Notes: generated by a model not told the origin, from the letters alone. A DNA stretch of 64,000 nucleotides from Pseudoduganella guangdongensis (GCF_009857475.1 NZ_WWCJ01000005.1:62001-126000), one strand, 5' to 3'; numbered from the stretch's first letter, positions 8,268-17,408 are shown. Program-made: numbers and translations.

Positions 8268-9155
8268 ATGGTCAAGCGCATGCTATGGCTGGTGATGGCG
8301 TTGCAAGTGACCGTGGCCGGCGCGCTGGCGTGGCTGCTGGCACGCCTGGTGCCGGCCGATGTGGCCTTGTTGTTGGCGGTCACCGTTGTACTGATGGTAC
8401 GCATGGCGATTTCCGCCAACAATTTCCGCATGGCCGCGCGGCCCGTGCCGCAGCATGCGCAACTGGCTTGGCTGCAGCGTTTGCAACTGTTCTTGCACGA
8501 GTATATGTCGACCATGGCAGTGACCTCCTGGCATATGCTGCGCCACCGTCCGCGCCTGCACCTTGCCAGCGCGCCGCGCGGCTTGCCGGTGCTGATGGTG
8601 CACGGTTACGGTGCCAATGGCGGCTTCTGGGTGCACCTGGCGGCGCAGCTGGAGGCGCAGGGTTTGAGCTACGCCACGGTGGACCTGGAGCCGGTGTTCG
8701 GCGATATCGAGGATTACGCGCTGCAGCTGGAGCGGGCGGCGCAGGCCTTGCTGGCAGCCAGCGGCAGCGCCCGGCTGGTGATCGTGGCGCACAGCATGGG
8801 CGGGCTGGTGGCGCGCGCCTGGCTGCGCCGTTTTGGTGCGGCGCGCGTGGCGCGCATCATCACGCTTGGCACGCCGCACTTTGGCACCGACCTGGCGCAT
8901 ATGGGACCGGGCGACAATGCGCGCCAGATGCGGCGCGACGCGGAGTGGCTGGCGCAGCTCGACGCTGACGACCGCAGCCAGCGCGGCCTCATGACTTCCA
9001 TCTACTCCTGGCACGACAACATCATCGCGCCCCAGGATTCCTGCCATTTGCCGGGCGCGCGCAATATCGCGCTGCACGGCATCGGCCATGTTGCGCTGGG
9101 CCGCCATCCCGCGATCGCCCAGCACATTCTTGCGGAGATTATGGGGATCACTTAG
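8268..9155 (+). CDS. Membrane-anchored alpha/beta-hydrolase (lipase-like)
   Basis: A 295-residue protein with two N-terminal hydrophobic segments (about residues 5-25 and 29-48), then an alpha/beta-hydrolase domain. The oxyanion-hole motif VHGYGANGGFW is near 107-117, the nucleophile elbow AHSMGG near 165-170, and a candidate catalytic His in IGHVALGRHP near 271-280; the Asp is probably in SWHDN near 246. This layout fits triacylglycerol lipase/esterase LipA-like enzymes. It begins 11 bases after the GMC gene and is probably co-transcribed, though a metabolic link is not evident. Confidence 0.85.
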   Translation: MVKRMLWLVMALQVTVAGALAWLLARLVPADVALLLAVTVVLMVRMAISANNFRMAARPVPQHAQLAWLQRLQLFLHEYMSTMAVTSWHMLRHRPRLHLASAPRGLPVLMVHGYGANGGFWVHLAAQLEAQGLSYATVDLEPVFGDIEDYALQLERAAQALLAASGSARLVIVAHSMGGLVARAWLRRFGAARVARIITLGTPHFGTDLAHMGPGDNARQMRRDAEWLAQLDADDRSQRGLMTSIYSWHDNIIAPQDSCHLPGARNIALHGIGHVALGRHPAIAQHILAEIMGIT

Positions 9156-9231
9156 ACTGTCTTGAGGCTAGGCAATTGCCGCTGCTGTAAAGGATGTGAA
9201 ATTCAGTGAGTTTCATTCAGAAAGCAGGACG

Positions 9232-10203
9232 ATGGCGACCGACTTCGGCAAGACCGATCATGTGGACACCCTGGACGCGGAAGACGGCGTCGGCAGCCTG
9301 CTTGAATCCATGCCGGACGCGATCCTGGTAGCCGACGCCGGCGAGCGCGTGGTGCAGGCCAACCATCTGGCCTGCGCCTTGTTCGCCTACGCTGCCGGCG
9401 AGTTGCGCGGCGTGCCGCTGGCCAGCCTGCTGCCCGGCGGCGCCCACCGCGGCCTGCGCCAGGACGGCAGCGAATTCCCGGTCGAGGTGCGGCGCAGCAG
9501 CATGCCGGGCGCGCTCGGTCCGCTGCAGCTGTACGCGGTGCGCGATATCACTGAACTGGTCAAGGCGGGCCAGGCCAAAGACCGCTTCCTGGCCAGCATG
9601 TCGCACGAATTACGCACGCCGCTGAATGCCATTCTCGGCTTTACCGGCACCATGCTGATGCAATTGCCGGGTCCCCTGAACGAGGAACAGGAAAAGCAGT
9701 TGCGCACGGTGCAGTCCAGTGCGCGCCACTTGCTGTCGCTGATTAACGACTTGCTGGACCTGACCAAACTGGGCTCGGGCCAGCTGGAGCTGCACCTGGA
9801 ACCCTTGAACTGCCGCGCGATTGTGGAGGAGCTGGCGCTGGTATTCCGGCCGCAGGCGCGGCAAAAAGGCCTGCTGCTGCAGTGGCGCGCGCCGCAGGAG
9901 GCGCTGATGCTGCGCACCGATCGGCGCGCGCTGCAGCAAATCCTGATGAACCTTATGAGGAATGCGATCAAGTTTACCGAGCGCGGCGAGATTAATATTG
10001 GCCTGGAACGCAGCTACCTGGAGGGCCAGTCGGTGGTGCAAGTGAGCGTGAGCGATACCGGCGGCGGCGTCACGGAGGACAGCCTGCAGCAGCTGGGCAT
10101 CCACCTGAGCCACAAACTGGCGGCGTTATTGAATGGATCGATACGCTATTTCGACAAGCCGGGCAACGGCAGCATTTTTGTGCTGTCACTGCCGGTGGAA
10201 TAG
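9232..10203 (+). CDS. PAS-containing histidine kinase with shortened ATPase domain
   Basis: A 323-residue soluble sensor kinase: PAS domain (about 20-110), dimerisation/phosphoacceptor helix with SMSHELRTPLNAI (His near 125), and an HATPase region with N-box LMNLMRNAIKFT (near 238-249) and G1 box SDTGGGV. After G1 the expected lid, F box and GLGL (G2) are missing: DTGGGVTEDSLQQ runs almost straight into LGIHLSHKLAALLNGSI, about 20 residues short of normal kinases. The start ATG 9232 has AGCAGGAC before it; a GTG at 9196 would add 12 residues. The next gene, 35 bases downstream, is a multi-receiver hub and a likely partner. Kinase activity is uncertain. Confidence 0.85.
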   Translation: MATDFGKTDHVDTLDAEDGVGSLLESMPDAILVADAGERVVQANHLACALFAYAAGELRGVPLASLLPGGAHRGLRQDGSEFPVEVRRSSMPGALGPLQLYAVRDITELVKAGQAKDRFLASMSHELRTPLNAILGFTGTMLMQLPGPLNEEQEKQLRTVQSSARHLLSLINDLLDLTKLGSGQLELHLEPLNCRAIVEELALVFRPQARQKGLLLQWRAPQEALMLRTDRRALQQILMNLMRNAIKFTERGEINIGLERSYLEGQSVVQVSVSDTGGGVTEDSLQQLGIHLSHKLAALLNGSIRYFDKPGNGSIFVLSLPVE

Positions 10204-10238
10204 CGGATACTAGAGGCGACACAGTGACTGGAGTACCA

Positions 10239-13200
10239 ATGTCAGCACGCATCCTGATTATCGAAGACAACCCAACCAATATGGAGCTGATGGTGTACCT
10301 GCTCCGCGCGTTCGGCTACCAGCCGCTGCTCGCCCATAACGGGGAAGAGGGCGTGGAAGTGGCGCGGCGCGAGGCGCCCGACCTGATCATCTGCGACGTG
10401 CACCTGCCCAAACTCGATGGCTACGGCGTGGTGGCGCAGTTGAAGCAGGACCCGGCCCTGAAAGAAATCCCGACCCTGGCCGTGACCGCGCTGGCCATGG
10501 TCGGCGACCGCGAAAAGCTGCTGGCTGCCGGCTTTGACGGCTACATCGGCAAACCGATCGAGCCCGATACCTTCGTGACGCAAATCGAGTCTTTTTTGCC
10601 GGGGGAGATGTCGCCCCGTAATGCGAACGACATCGCGACGATCCTGATCGTCGACGACCATGTGCTTAACCGCGAGTTCCTGATGACGCTTCTTGGTTAC
10701 AGCGGGCACCGCCTGCTGGAAGCTTCCAGCGGCATCGAAGGCTTGAAGGTGATGGAGAGCGAGAAGCCGGACCTGGTGATCTCGGACATCCTGATGCCAA
10801 ACATGGATGGCTATGAATTCGTCAACCGCATCCGCAGCCAGCCGGAGCTGGCGCAGGTGCCGATTATTTTCTACACCGCCACCTACCGCGAGCGCGAGGC
10901 GATGGCGGTGGCCGAGGCGTGCGGCGTGCGCTGGGTGCTGCCCAAGCCGTCCGACCCGGATGTGATCCTGAAGACGGTGCACCAGGCGCTCGGCATGTCG
11001 GCCCAGGACGAGACGCTGCCGGCCTTTGCGCCGGAGCCGCCCGGCCAGGGGCGCCTGTTCGAGATCGAGCACAAGGTGGCCGAGTATATCGACGAGGTGG
11101 AGTCGAGCAGCCAGTCGATCACGCGCTTCGCCAACAACGGCGATTCGAATGAGAACGAGCCGGAGCACTTGAGCCAGATGACGGAGCGCCTGTCGCGCTC
11201 CCTCTCCAGCCTGCAGGCGGTGAGCCTGCGCCTGACGGCGCTGATCGAGCTGGGGATTGAACTGGGCGCGGAGCGCGACGCGCAGGCGCTGGTGGAAATC
11301 GGCGTGCGCGTGGCGCAGAATATTTGCGTATCGCGTTTTGCCTGCATCGGCGTGCTGGAACAGGATGCGCAGGAGGCCAGCTTCTTCGCTTCCTGCGGCG
11401 TGGGCGAGCAGGCGCAGGTGGTGGCAAGCCAAGCGCGCGCCGGCATCCTGGACAGCCTGCTCAAGCAGCGGCAGCCGGTGCGCATGAGCCGCCTGGGCGG
11501 CGATCCGCGCGAAATCGGCCTGCCGTCCGCGCACCCGCCGATCCATTCCTTCCTGGGCGTGCCGATCGCCTCGCGCGAGCGGGTGCACGGCTGGCTGTAC
11601 CTGGTGGACAAGCTGGGGTCCGAGGAATTCAATGAGGTGGACGAGCGGGTGGCGGTGACGGTGGCGGCGCAGATTTCGGTCGCGTACGAGAACCTGCTGC
11701 TGTACGAGGAAATCCGCCGCCACCACGCCCAGCTGCAGCTGGACATGAATGCGCGCATCCGCCTGGACGAGGACTTGCGCCGCTTCCGCCTGGCGATGGA
11801 CGCGACGGCCGACGCGATTTTCCTGGTCGACCGCGCCAACAGCTGCTTCATCGACGTCAATGTGACGGCGTGCCGCATGCTGGGTTTCGCGCGCGAGGAT
11901 TTCCTGAAAATCGGGCCCGATCGCGCGCCGGAGGCGGGCTTGCAGCCGCTACGCGATTTATACGACAAGCTGCTGGCGGGCGACCAGAGCGGTGCCATGG
12001 CGGAGCTGCTGCTCGAATGTAAGGATGGCGCCCCCTTGTCGGTGGAGGTGCAGCGCCGCACCCTGCGCTCGGGCCAGAACTGGATCCTGGTCGCGGTCGC
12101 GCGCGATATCACGGAGCGCAAGGAGGCCGAGAAGCGCCTGCTCAAGCTGGCTCACTTCGACACCCTGACCGGGCTGCCCAACCGCAGCCAGTTCTACGAT
12201 TCGCTGACGTTGTCGCTGAAGCAGGCGGGCGAGCATGGCTGGGCGCTGGCGGTGCTGTTCCTCGACATGGACCGCTTCAAGAACATCAACGACACGCTGG
12301 GCCACACCATCGGCGACGAGCTGCTGCGCCAGTTCTCCAGCCGCCTGGTGGAATGCCTGCGCGTGCGCGACACCATCGGCCGCTTTGGCGGCGACGAGTT
12401 CGCCGCCATCCTGATGCTGCCGGAAGGGGCGCAGAACGCCATTGCGGTGGTGGACAAGATCCGCGATGCGATGCGCCAGCCCTTTGACTTGAAGGGGCAT
12501 GAGGTGACGGTGACAGCCAGTATCGGCATCTCCGTTTTCCCGGAGGACAGCAATGATCCCGATATCCTGATCCAGTACGCCGATACGGCGATGTACCGCG
12601 CCAAGGAGGCGGGGCGCGATGCCTTCCGCTTCTTCACGGCGGAGATGAACGCGCAATCGCTGGCGCGGCTGGACATGGAGAACGCACTGCGGCGCGCGAT
12701 CGACAACAATGAGTTCGTGCTGTTCTACCAGCCCAAAGTGCATATCGCCACGGGCCGCATCAGCGGCGCCGAAGTGCTGCTGCGCTGGAACCGCCCGGGC
12801 CACGGCATGGTGTCGCCGGCGCTGTTCATCCCGCTGCTGGAGGAGACCGGCCTGATCGTGCGGGTCGGCAGCTGGGTGCTGCAGGAATCCTGCCGCAAGA
12901 TCGCCGAATGGGCGAAGACCCAGGTCGGGGCGGTGCATTTGTCGGTCAACGTGTCGGGTATCCAGTTCTTTGTCGGCGGGCTGGAAGAGGAGGTGATGCG
13001 CGCCATCAAGGACAACGACATCTCGCCGGAGCTGCTGGAGCTGGAGCTGACTGAAAGCTCGCTGATGTCGAACGCGGAGGAAACCATCACGGTGCTGCAG
13101 AACCTGAAGGCGCTGGGGGTGAAAATTTCCATCGACGATTTCGGCACCGGCTATTCTTCGCTGGCTTACCTGAAGCGCTTCCCGATCGATAAGCTGAAGA

Positions 13201-13859
13201 TCGACATCGCCTTCGTGCGCGAAGTCACCAGCAACCCGGATGATGCGGCGATTGTGCTGGCCATTATCAATATGGCGCACAGCCTGAAGCTGAAGGTGAT
13301 CGCGGAAGGGGTGGAGAAGGATGCCCAGCTGTCCTATCTGCGGCGCCATGATTGCGACGAGATGCAGGGCTATTATTTCAGCCGGCCGTTGCAGGAGCCG
13401 GACTTTGTGCAGATGCTGCGCGAAGGGCGGCACCTGCAGGCGCCGAGCGACGATAACATCGTGGACCAGCAAACCTTGCTGATCGTCGACGACGACGCCT
13501 TCATGCTCGATGTGCTGAGCGACTTCCTGGCGCAGGATGGCTACCGCATCCTGACGGCGCAAACGGCGGCGGAGGGCTTTGACGTGCTGGCGCGGCACCG
13601 GGTGCAGGTCATCCTGTGCGACCAGTGCATGCCGATGATGACGGGCACGGAGTTCATGGAGCGGGTCAAAAACCTGGCGCCGGATACCTTCCGCATCATG
13701 CTGTCGGCCTATGCGGACCTGACGCCGATCATGGCGGCCATCAACCACGGCGCAATCGACCGTTTCTACACCAAGCCGTGGAAGGGGGCGGTGCTGCGCG
13801 AGAATATCCGCGAGGGCTTCCGCCTGCACTCGCAGCTGCGCGCGCCGCAGCTGCACTAA
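10239..13859 (+). CDS. REC-REC-GAF-PAS-GGDEF-EAL-REC c-di-GMP signalling hub
   Basis: A 1206-residue cytoplasmic protein with two N-terminal receiver domains (phosphoacceptor Asp in IICDVH near 53 and in VISDILMP near 184), a linker, a GAF domain (about 335-495), PAS (about 510-630), GGDEF (RFGGDEFAAIL near 715-725) with an RxxD inhibitory site just before it (RVRD), EAL (motif reads EVLLRW), and a C-terminal receiver (ILCDQCMP). EAL catalytic features look intact: Glu of EVL, NVSGIQF, ELTESSL, DDFGTGYSS, AEGVE and MQGYYFS. Both synthesis and hydrolysis of c-di-GMP are therefore possible. ATG 10239 is chosen because TGGAG lies seven bases upstream; a GTG 15 bases earlier is less likely. Confidence 0.93.
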   Translation: MSARILIIEDNPTNMELMVYLLRAFGYQPLLAHNGEEGVEVARREAPDLIICDVHLPKLDGYGVVAQLKQDPALKEIPTLAVTALAMVGDREKLLAAGFDGYIGKPIEPDTFVTQIESFLPGEMSPRNANDIATILIVDDHVLNREFLMTLLGYSGHRLLEASSGIEGLKVMESEKPDLVISDILMPNMDGYEFVNRIRSQPELAQVPIIFYTATYREREAMAVAEACGVRWVLPKPSDPDVILKTVHQALGMSAQDETLPAFAPEPPGQGRLFEIEHKVAEYIDEVESSSQSITRFANNGDSNENEPEHLSQMTERLSRSLSSLQAVSLRLTALIELGIELGAERDAQALVEIGVRVAQNICVSRFACIGVLEQDAQEASFFASCGVGEQAQVVASQARAGILDSLLKQRQPVRMSRLGGDPREIGLPSAHPPIHSFLGVPIASRERVHGWLYLVDKLGSEEFNEVDERVAVTVAAQISVAYENLLLYEEIRRHHAQLQLDMNARIRLDEDLRRFRLAMDATADAIFLVDRANSCFIDVNVTACRMLGFAREDFLKIGPDRAPEAGLQPLRDLYDKLLAGDQSGAMAELLLECKDGAPLSVEVQRRTLRSGQNWILVAVARDITERKEAEKRLLKLAHFDTLTGLPNRSQFYDSLTLSLKQAGEHGWALAVLFLDMDRFKNINDTLGHTIGDELLRQFSSRLVECLRVRDTIGRFGGDEFAAILMLPEGAQNAIAVVDKIRDAMRQPFDLKGHEVTVTASIGISVFPEDSNDPDILIQYADTAMYRAKEAGRDAFRFFTAEMNAQSLARLDMENALRRAIDNNEFVLFYQPKVHIATGRISGAEVLLRWNRPGHGMVSPALFIPLLEETGLIVRVGSWVLQESCRKIAEWAKTQVGAVHLSVNVSGIQFFVGGLEEEVMRAIKDNDISPELLELELTESSLMSNAEETITVLQNLKALGVKISIDDFGTGYSSLAYLKRFPIDKLKIDIAFVREVTSNPDDAAIVLAIINMAHSLKLKVIAEGVEKDAQLSYLRRHDCDEMQGYYFSRPLQEPDFVQMLREGRHLQAPSDDNIVDQQTLLIVDDDAFMLDVLSDFLAQDGYRILTAQTAAEGFDVLARHRVQVILCDQCMPMMTGTEFMERVKNLAPDTFRIMLSAYADLTPIMAAINHGAIDRFYTKPWKGAVLRENIREGFRLHSQLRAPQLH

Positions 13860-15721
13860 TCCGGCGCCACCTGGCCCAGGGCGGCGAAGTGCAGCACCCA
13901 GCGCCCTGGCGCCGCTTTCACCAGTTGCGCTGCCTCGTCGTCGTAGAAGGCGCCGACCGGGCAGGCGCCCAGGCCGCGCGCCACCGCGCCCAGCAGCCAG
14001 CGTTCCCCCATCAATCCCGCTTCCAGGAACGCCATTCGGTAGCCGCGCGCGCCGCTGCGCAGGGCTTGCGCGCTGTCGGCCGATAGCAGCAGGACGACGG
14101 CGGCGTCGCCGATCACGTCCTGGTCGAGCGCGGCCTGGCGCGCTTGCGCGGCAAAGTCGCCCAGCGCCACGGCTTGCAGCGCGTGCCGGCCGGGCAGGTA
14201 GCGGTAGACGCCGGGCTGGATGCCTGCCACGCGGTTGAGCACCAGGTCGGCCTGCAGCGCGCCCGATAGCAGCGGCGCTTGCGCCATCTCTGCCAGCATC
14301 GAGGACAGTTGCTGCAGCGGCAGCGGCTGCGTTGTGAAGCGGCGCTGGCTGCGGCGCTGCAGGATGACGCGCGCCAGGTCCATCGCAGCTTGCTCGCCAG
14401 GCGGCAATGCGATCAGCGGCCCGGCGCCGGCGGCTGCCGCCAGTGGCGGGGGCGGCGCGGGCGCGAGCGAAGTGGCGGCGTGGACGCTGCCGGTCACACC
14501 AAGATCCAATGGCGGCGGCGAGGCACGGGGCGCGCTGGCCGCTGGCAACCCGCCGGCAGCGCCGGCGCGGCCATTCAGCGCGACGACGGCGATCACGCCT
14601 TCCTGCCGGCCATCCAGCCCGAACACCTGCGCCAGCGCCATTTCGTCGAACAGCGGCGGCAACTCCGCCCGCGCACCCACGTAGTGCGCCGCCAGCCGCG
14701 CGTTTTCGAGCAGGTGGCCCAGGTCCGCCGCCACGTAGCGGTAGGCGCGATTGCGGTACTTGTAGCCGGTGCGCTGGAACACGGCGCCCACGACCAGCAG
14801 CAAGTCCGGCCCACCGGCGCCGGCCGGCAGGCCGCCAAGCCGGGCCAGGCGGTGGGCGTCCGCATCAAAGTGGTACAAGCCTGGCTGCAGGCCCTGCACG
14901 CGCCGCACCTGTAGATACAGCTCGCCGGGGAATAGGGCGCCGGACGATGGGGCGGCGCGCAAAGCCAAGCCGCCACGCCGCGCCGTGACGCCTGCCGTCA
15001 GGTGCAGGAATTGGCCCACCGCCGTGATGTCCAGCATGGCCGGGCCGGGCGCTGTGGCGTGAGCGGCTGGCGCGCGCAGCATTGCACCCAGCGAGCGCAC
15101 GCCGTCGAGCGCAGGCGTCGCGCGCGCCAGCGCCACTTGCGGCAGGCCGGGGTAAGACTTGAACGGCGCCGGCTGGCCGCCCCAATCGACCGGCGGCGCA
15201 TGACCGAATACCGCGCTGCGCGAGGAGGCCGAAGCGGCGTGGTATTGCAGCACCGTCCGTACGCCGTCCTCCGCACCGCCTGCTGCGAGCGAGGGGACGG
15301 GGGCGGCGCTGCGCCCGCCCCAATGCACGCCGAGCGCAAACGCCAGCGCCATGGCGGCAACCGCCCCGGCCTGGCGCGCCGCGCCGCGCCAGGGCAAGGG
15401 GCCGGTCGGCGCCGCGGCTGGCGCGCTGCTGCGGCGTTGGCGCAGCCAGCGCAGGGCGGTCGGCAGGTTAAGGAACAGGTGCAGCGACAGCAGCAGCAAA
15501 GTCGCATAGCCGAACAGGTAATGCCAGTCGAACACCGGCAACTGCTGGTTGGCGACCCAGAACAGGCCAAGGCCCGCCGTGGTGAGCAGGTAAGCCATCA
15601 ACAGCAAGCTGCTGTGCACGTTCAAGGCCAGGCGTGACGGCGCCTTGCCGCGCCAGACCAGCGCGAGCAGGGCGGCATACACCGCCAACGGCAGCAGCAC
15701 CCACAGGATTTTCGGCCCCAT
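13856..15721 (-). CDS. Membrane-anchored SagB/ThcOx-type tandem flavin oxidoreductase
   Basis: A 621-residue protein. Residues about 5-135 hold four hydrophobic segments with histidines in NVHSSLL, DWHYLFG and LSLHLFLN, resembling a DUF4405/cytochrome b561-type haem anchor. Two nitroreductase-fold modules follow. The first has RAAPSSGALFPGELYLQV and GLYHFDADAHRL, the SagB signature; the second starts VILQRRSQRRFTTQPL and includes GVYRYLPGRHAL and a C-terminal GLGACPVGAFYDDEAAQLV. SagB-type enzymes are FMN-dependent dehydrogenases, the best known oxidising azolines in peptide natural products; no precursor peptide or cyclodehydratase gene is nearby, so a respiratory or redox role is as likely. 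Stop codons overlap with the convergent hub gene. Confidence 0.85.
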   Translation of the reverse strand: MGPKILWVLLPLAVYAALLALVWRGKAPSRLALNVHSSLLLMAYLLTTAGLGLFWVANQQLPVFDWHYLFGYATLLLLSLHLFLNLPTALRWLRQRRSSAPAAAPTGPLPWRGAARQAGAVAAMALAFALGVHWGGRSAAPVPSLAAGGAEDGVRTVLQYHAASASSRSAVFGHAPPVDWGGQPAPFKSYPGLPQVALARATPALDGVRSLGAMLRAPAAHATAPGPAMLDITAVGQFLHLTAGVTARRGGLALRAAPSSGALFPGELYLQVRRVQGLQPGLYHFDADAHRLARLGGLPAGAGGPDLLLVVGAVFQRTGYKYRNRAYRYVAADLGHLLENARLAAHYVGARAELPPLFDEMALAQVFGLDGRQEGVIAVVALNGRAGAAGGLPAASAPRASPPPLDLGVTGSVHAATSLAPAPPPPLAAAAGAGPLIALPPGEQAAMDLARVILQRRSQRRFTTQPLPLQQLSSMLAEMAQAPLLSGALQADLVLNRVAGIQPGVYRYLPGRHALQAVALGDFAAQARQAALDQDVIGDAAVVLLLSADSAQALRSGARGYRMAFLEAGLMGERWLLGAVARGLGACPVGAFYDDEAAQLVKAAPGRWVLHFAALGQVAPD

Positions 15722-15804
15722 GCGGCCATTGTAGAACGTATTAGAAGCACGGTTCTAGGGGCGCGCCGTACAATTCCTTCATAACAATTACCGGAGCCGC
15801 CGCC

Positions 15805-16152
15805 ATGGGTAAAAAGAGCAAATCGTTTGCGGAGAGCGAAGAACGGCTGACCAAGGCAGTACGCGAATCGGCGCAGGAGATCTGGAAGGCGGGCCTGGGC
15901 GCCTTCAGCGACCTGCAACAGCGCGCCCGCGCCGTGGAGGGCGACCGCGCCGGCCATGTGCGCGAAACGGTCGATACGCTGGAAAAAGTGTTCGAGGAAC
16001 GGGTGACCAGGGCCCTGCATTCGATCGGGGTGCCGATGCGGCAGGACATCAATGCCCTGATCGAGCGGGTGGATGCGCTCAGTCGCCAGGTGGCCGAATT
16101 GCAGGCCGCCGCCAAAAAGCCCGCCAAAAAGACCACAACGAAAAAAGCGTAA
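15805..16152 (+). CDS. Phasin / polyhydroxyalkanoate granule-associated protein
   Basis: A 115-residue protein of the PhaF/PhaI phasin family. Its N-terminal half is an amphipathic helix (EERLTKAVRESAQEIWKAGLGAFSDLQQRA), the granule-binding signature of these proteins; the middle is a coiled coil (LIERVDALSRQVAELQAAA) and the end is a short Lys/Thr/Ala tail (AKKPAKKTTTKKA) like the histone-like tail of PhaF. It would coat PHA granules in the cytoplasm and may tether them to the nucleoid. The TetR gene follows after 60 bases. Confidence 0.88.
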   Translation: MGKKSKSFAESEERLTKAVRESAQEIWKAGLGAFSDLQQRARAVEGDRAGHVRETVDTLEKVFEERVTRALHSIGVPMRQDINALIERVDALSRQVAELQAAAKKPAKKTTTKKA

Positions 16153-16185
16153 CTTCTGGAAAACTTCTAATAGTGATATCCTTGC

Positions 16186-16209
16186 AGGGGAATCAATAGA
16201 GCTTCCCCT
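16186..16209. promoter_or_regulatory. Inverted repeat before TetR gene
   Basis: AGGGGAA (16186-16192) and TTCCCCT (16203-16209) are separated by ten bases and end three bases before the TetR start codon. On the plus strand the hairpin is followed by TTTT, so it could be a weak terminator for the phasin gene; equally it could be the TetR autoregulatory operator. The sequence alone does not decide. Confidence 0.45.
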
Positions 16210-16212
16210 TTT

Positions 16213-16878
16213 ATGCTACAAAAAGCGCCAAGACGAACCCGCGAACGCATCCTGGAACTCTCGCTGCGCTTGTTCAACGAGTTCGGCGAGCCCAATATCA
16301 CGACCACCGTTATCGCCGAGGAGATGAATATCTCCCCGGGGAACCTCTATTACCATTTCCGGAATAAGGACGATATCGTCAATTCGATCTTCGTCCAGTT
16401 CAAGGCGGAGGCCGAGCGCATGCTGCAGGTGCCGAGCGGACGCCGCTCGAATATCGAAGACGTATGGCTCTACCTGCACCTGATGTTTGAACTGATCTGG
16501 CGCTACCGCTTCTTCTACCGCGACCTGAACGACCTGCTGTCGCGCAACCGCAAGCTGGAGCTGGAGTTCAAAGAGCTGCTGGCGCACAAGATCAAGGTGG
16601 CGCGCAACCTGTGCCTGGACCTGCGCAGCGAAGGCTCGCTGGAGGCGCATGACATGGCAATCGACGCCATGTCGGTGAATATGGTGGTGGTGGCGACGTA
16701 CTGGCTGTCCTATGAATACGTGCGCAACCCGCGCAAATATTCGGAGCAGCAGTCGATGGCAGATGCGCTGGCGCGCGGCTGCTACCAGGTCCTGTCCCAG
16801 GTCGGCCCCTACTTGCGCGGCGAAACCAGCCTGCTGTTCCAGAAACTGTCCGAAGAATACCTGAAGAAACTCAAATGA
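16213..16878 (+). CDS. TetR/AcrR family transcriptional regulator
   Basis: A 221-residue regulator. The N-terminal HTH (ERILELSLRLFNEFGEPNITTTVIAEEMNISPGNLYYHFRNKDDI, described in parts: ERILELSLRLFNEFG, TTTVIAEEMNIS, NLYYHFRNKD) is canonical TetR. The C-terminal domain (about 60-221) is all helical with a YRFFYRDL segment seen in the group annotated as TetR with DUF6, often linked to lipid or PHA metabolism. No strong Shine-Dalgarno sequence precedes the ATG. It overlaps the LOG gene by four bases, and the phasin gene upstream is a plausible target. Confidence 0.9.
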   Translation: MLQKAPRRTRERILELSLRLFNEFGEPNITTTVIAEEMNISPGNLYYHFRNKDDIVNSIFVQFKAEAERMLQVPSGRRSNIEDVWLYLHLMFELIWRYRFFYRDLNDLLSRNRKLELEFKELLAHKIKVARNLCLDLRSEGSLEAHDMAIDAMSVNMVVVATYWLSYEYVRNPRKYSEQQSMADALARGCYQVLSQVGPYLRGETSLLFQKLSEEYLKKLK

Positions 16879-17408
16879 AATCGATTTGCGTGTACTGCGG
16901 CGCCAATGCCGGCGCCTCGCCCCGCTATGCCGAACAGGCGCGCGCCCTGGCGGCGGCCCTGGTCAGCCGCAACCTGTCGCTGGTGTACGGCGGCGGCAAT
17001 GTGGGCCTGATGGGCGTGATCGCCGATGAAGTGCTGCGCTTGGGCGGCGAGGTGACGGGCGTGATCCCGACCGCGCTGGTCGAGCGCGAAGTTGGCCACA
17101 CCGGCTTGACGCGCCAGTTCATCGTCAAGGATATGCATGAACGCAAAGCCATGATGGCGCAGCTGTCGGACGGCTTTATCGCCATGCCGGGCGGCATGGG
17201 CACCTTGGAAGAACTGTTCGAGATGCTGACCTGGTCGCAACTTGGCATCCATAACAAGCCGGTCGGCCTGCTGAATGTGGACGGCTTTTACGACAAGCTG
17301 GTCGGCTTCATCGACCACGCCCGCGACGAGGGCTTCATCAAGCCGCAGCACGCGGCGCTGGTGCGGGTCGAGTCCGATCCGGCGGCCTTGGTGGAGCGCC
17401 TGAAATGA
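16875..17408 (+). CDS. LOG family protein (nucleoside 5'-monophosphate phosphoribohydrolase)
   Basis: A 177-residue Rossmann-fold protein of the TIGR00730 family. The LOG signature PGGMGTLEE is present near residues 102-110, with the upstream YGGGNVGLMG (38-47) nucleotide loop and the MHERKAMM segment. Characterised members cleave cytokinin ribotides or AMP-type nucleotides to free base and ribose 5-phosphate; bacterial members probably act in nucleotide turnover. It is the middle gene of a tight operon, overlapping both neighbours by four bases. Confidence 0.92.
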   Translation: MKSICVYCGANAGASPRYAEQARALAAALVSRNLSLVYGGGNVGLMGVIADEVLRLGGEVTGVIPTALVEREVGHTGLTRQFIVKDMHERKAMMAQLSDGFIAMPGGMGTLEELFEMLTWSQLGIHNKPVGLLNVDGFYDKLVGFIDHARDEGFIKPQHAALVRVESDPAALVERLK

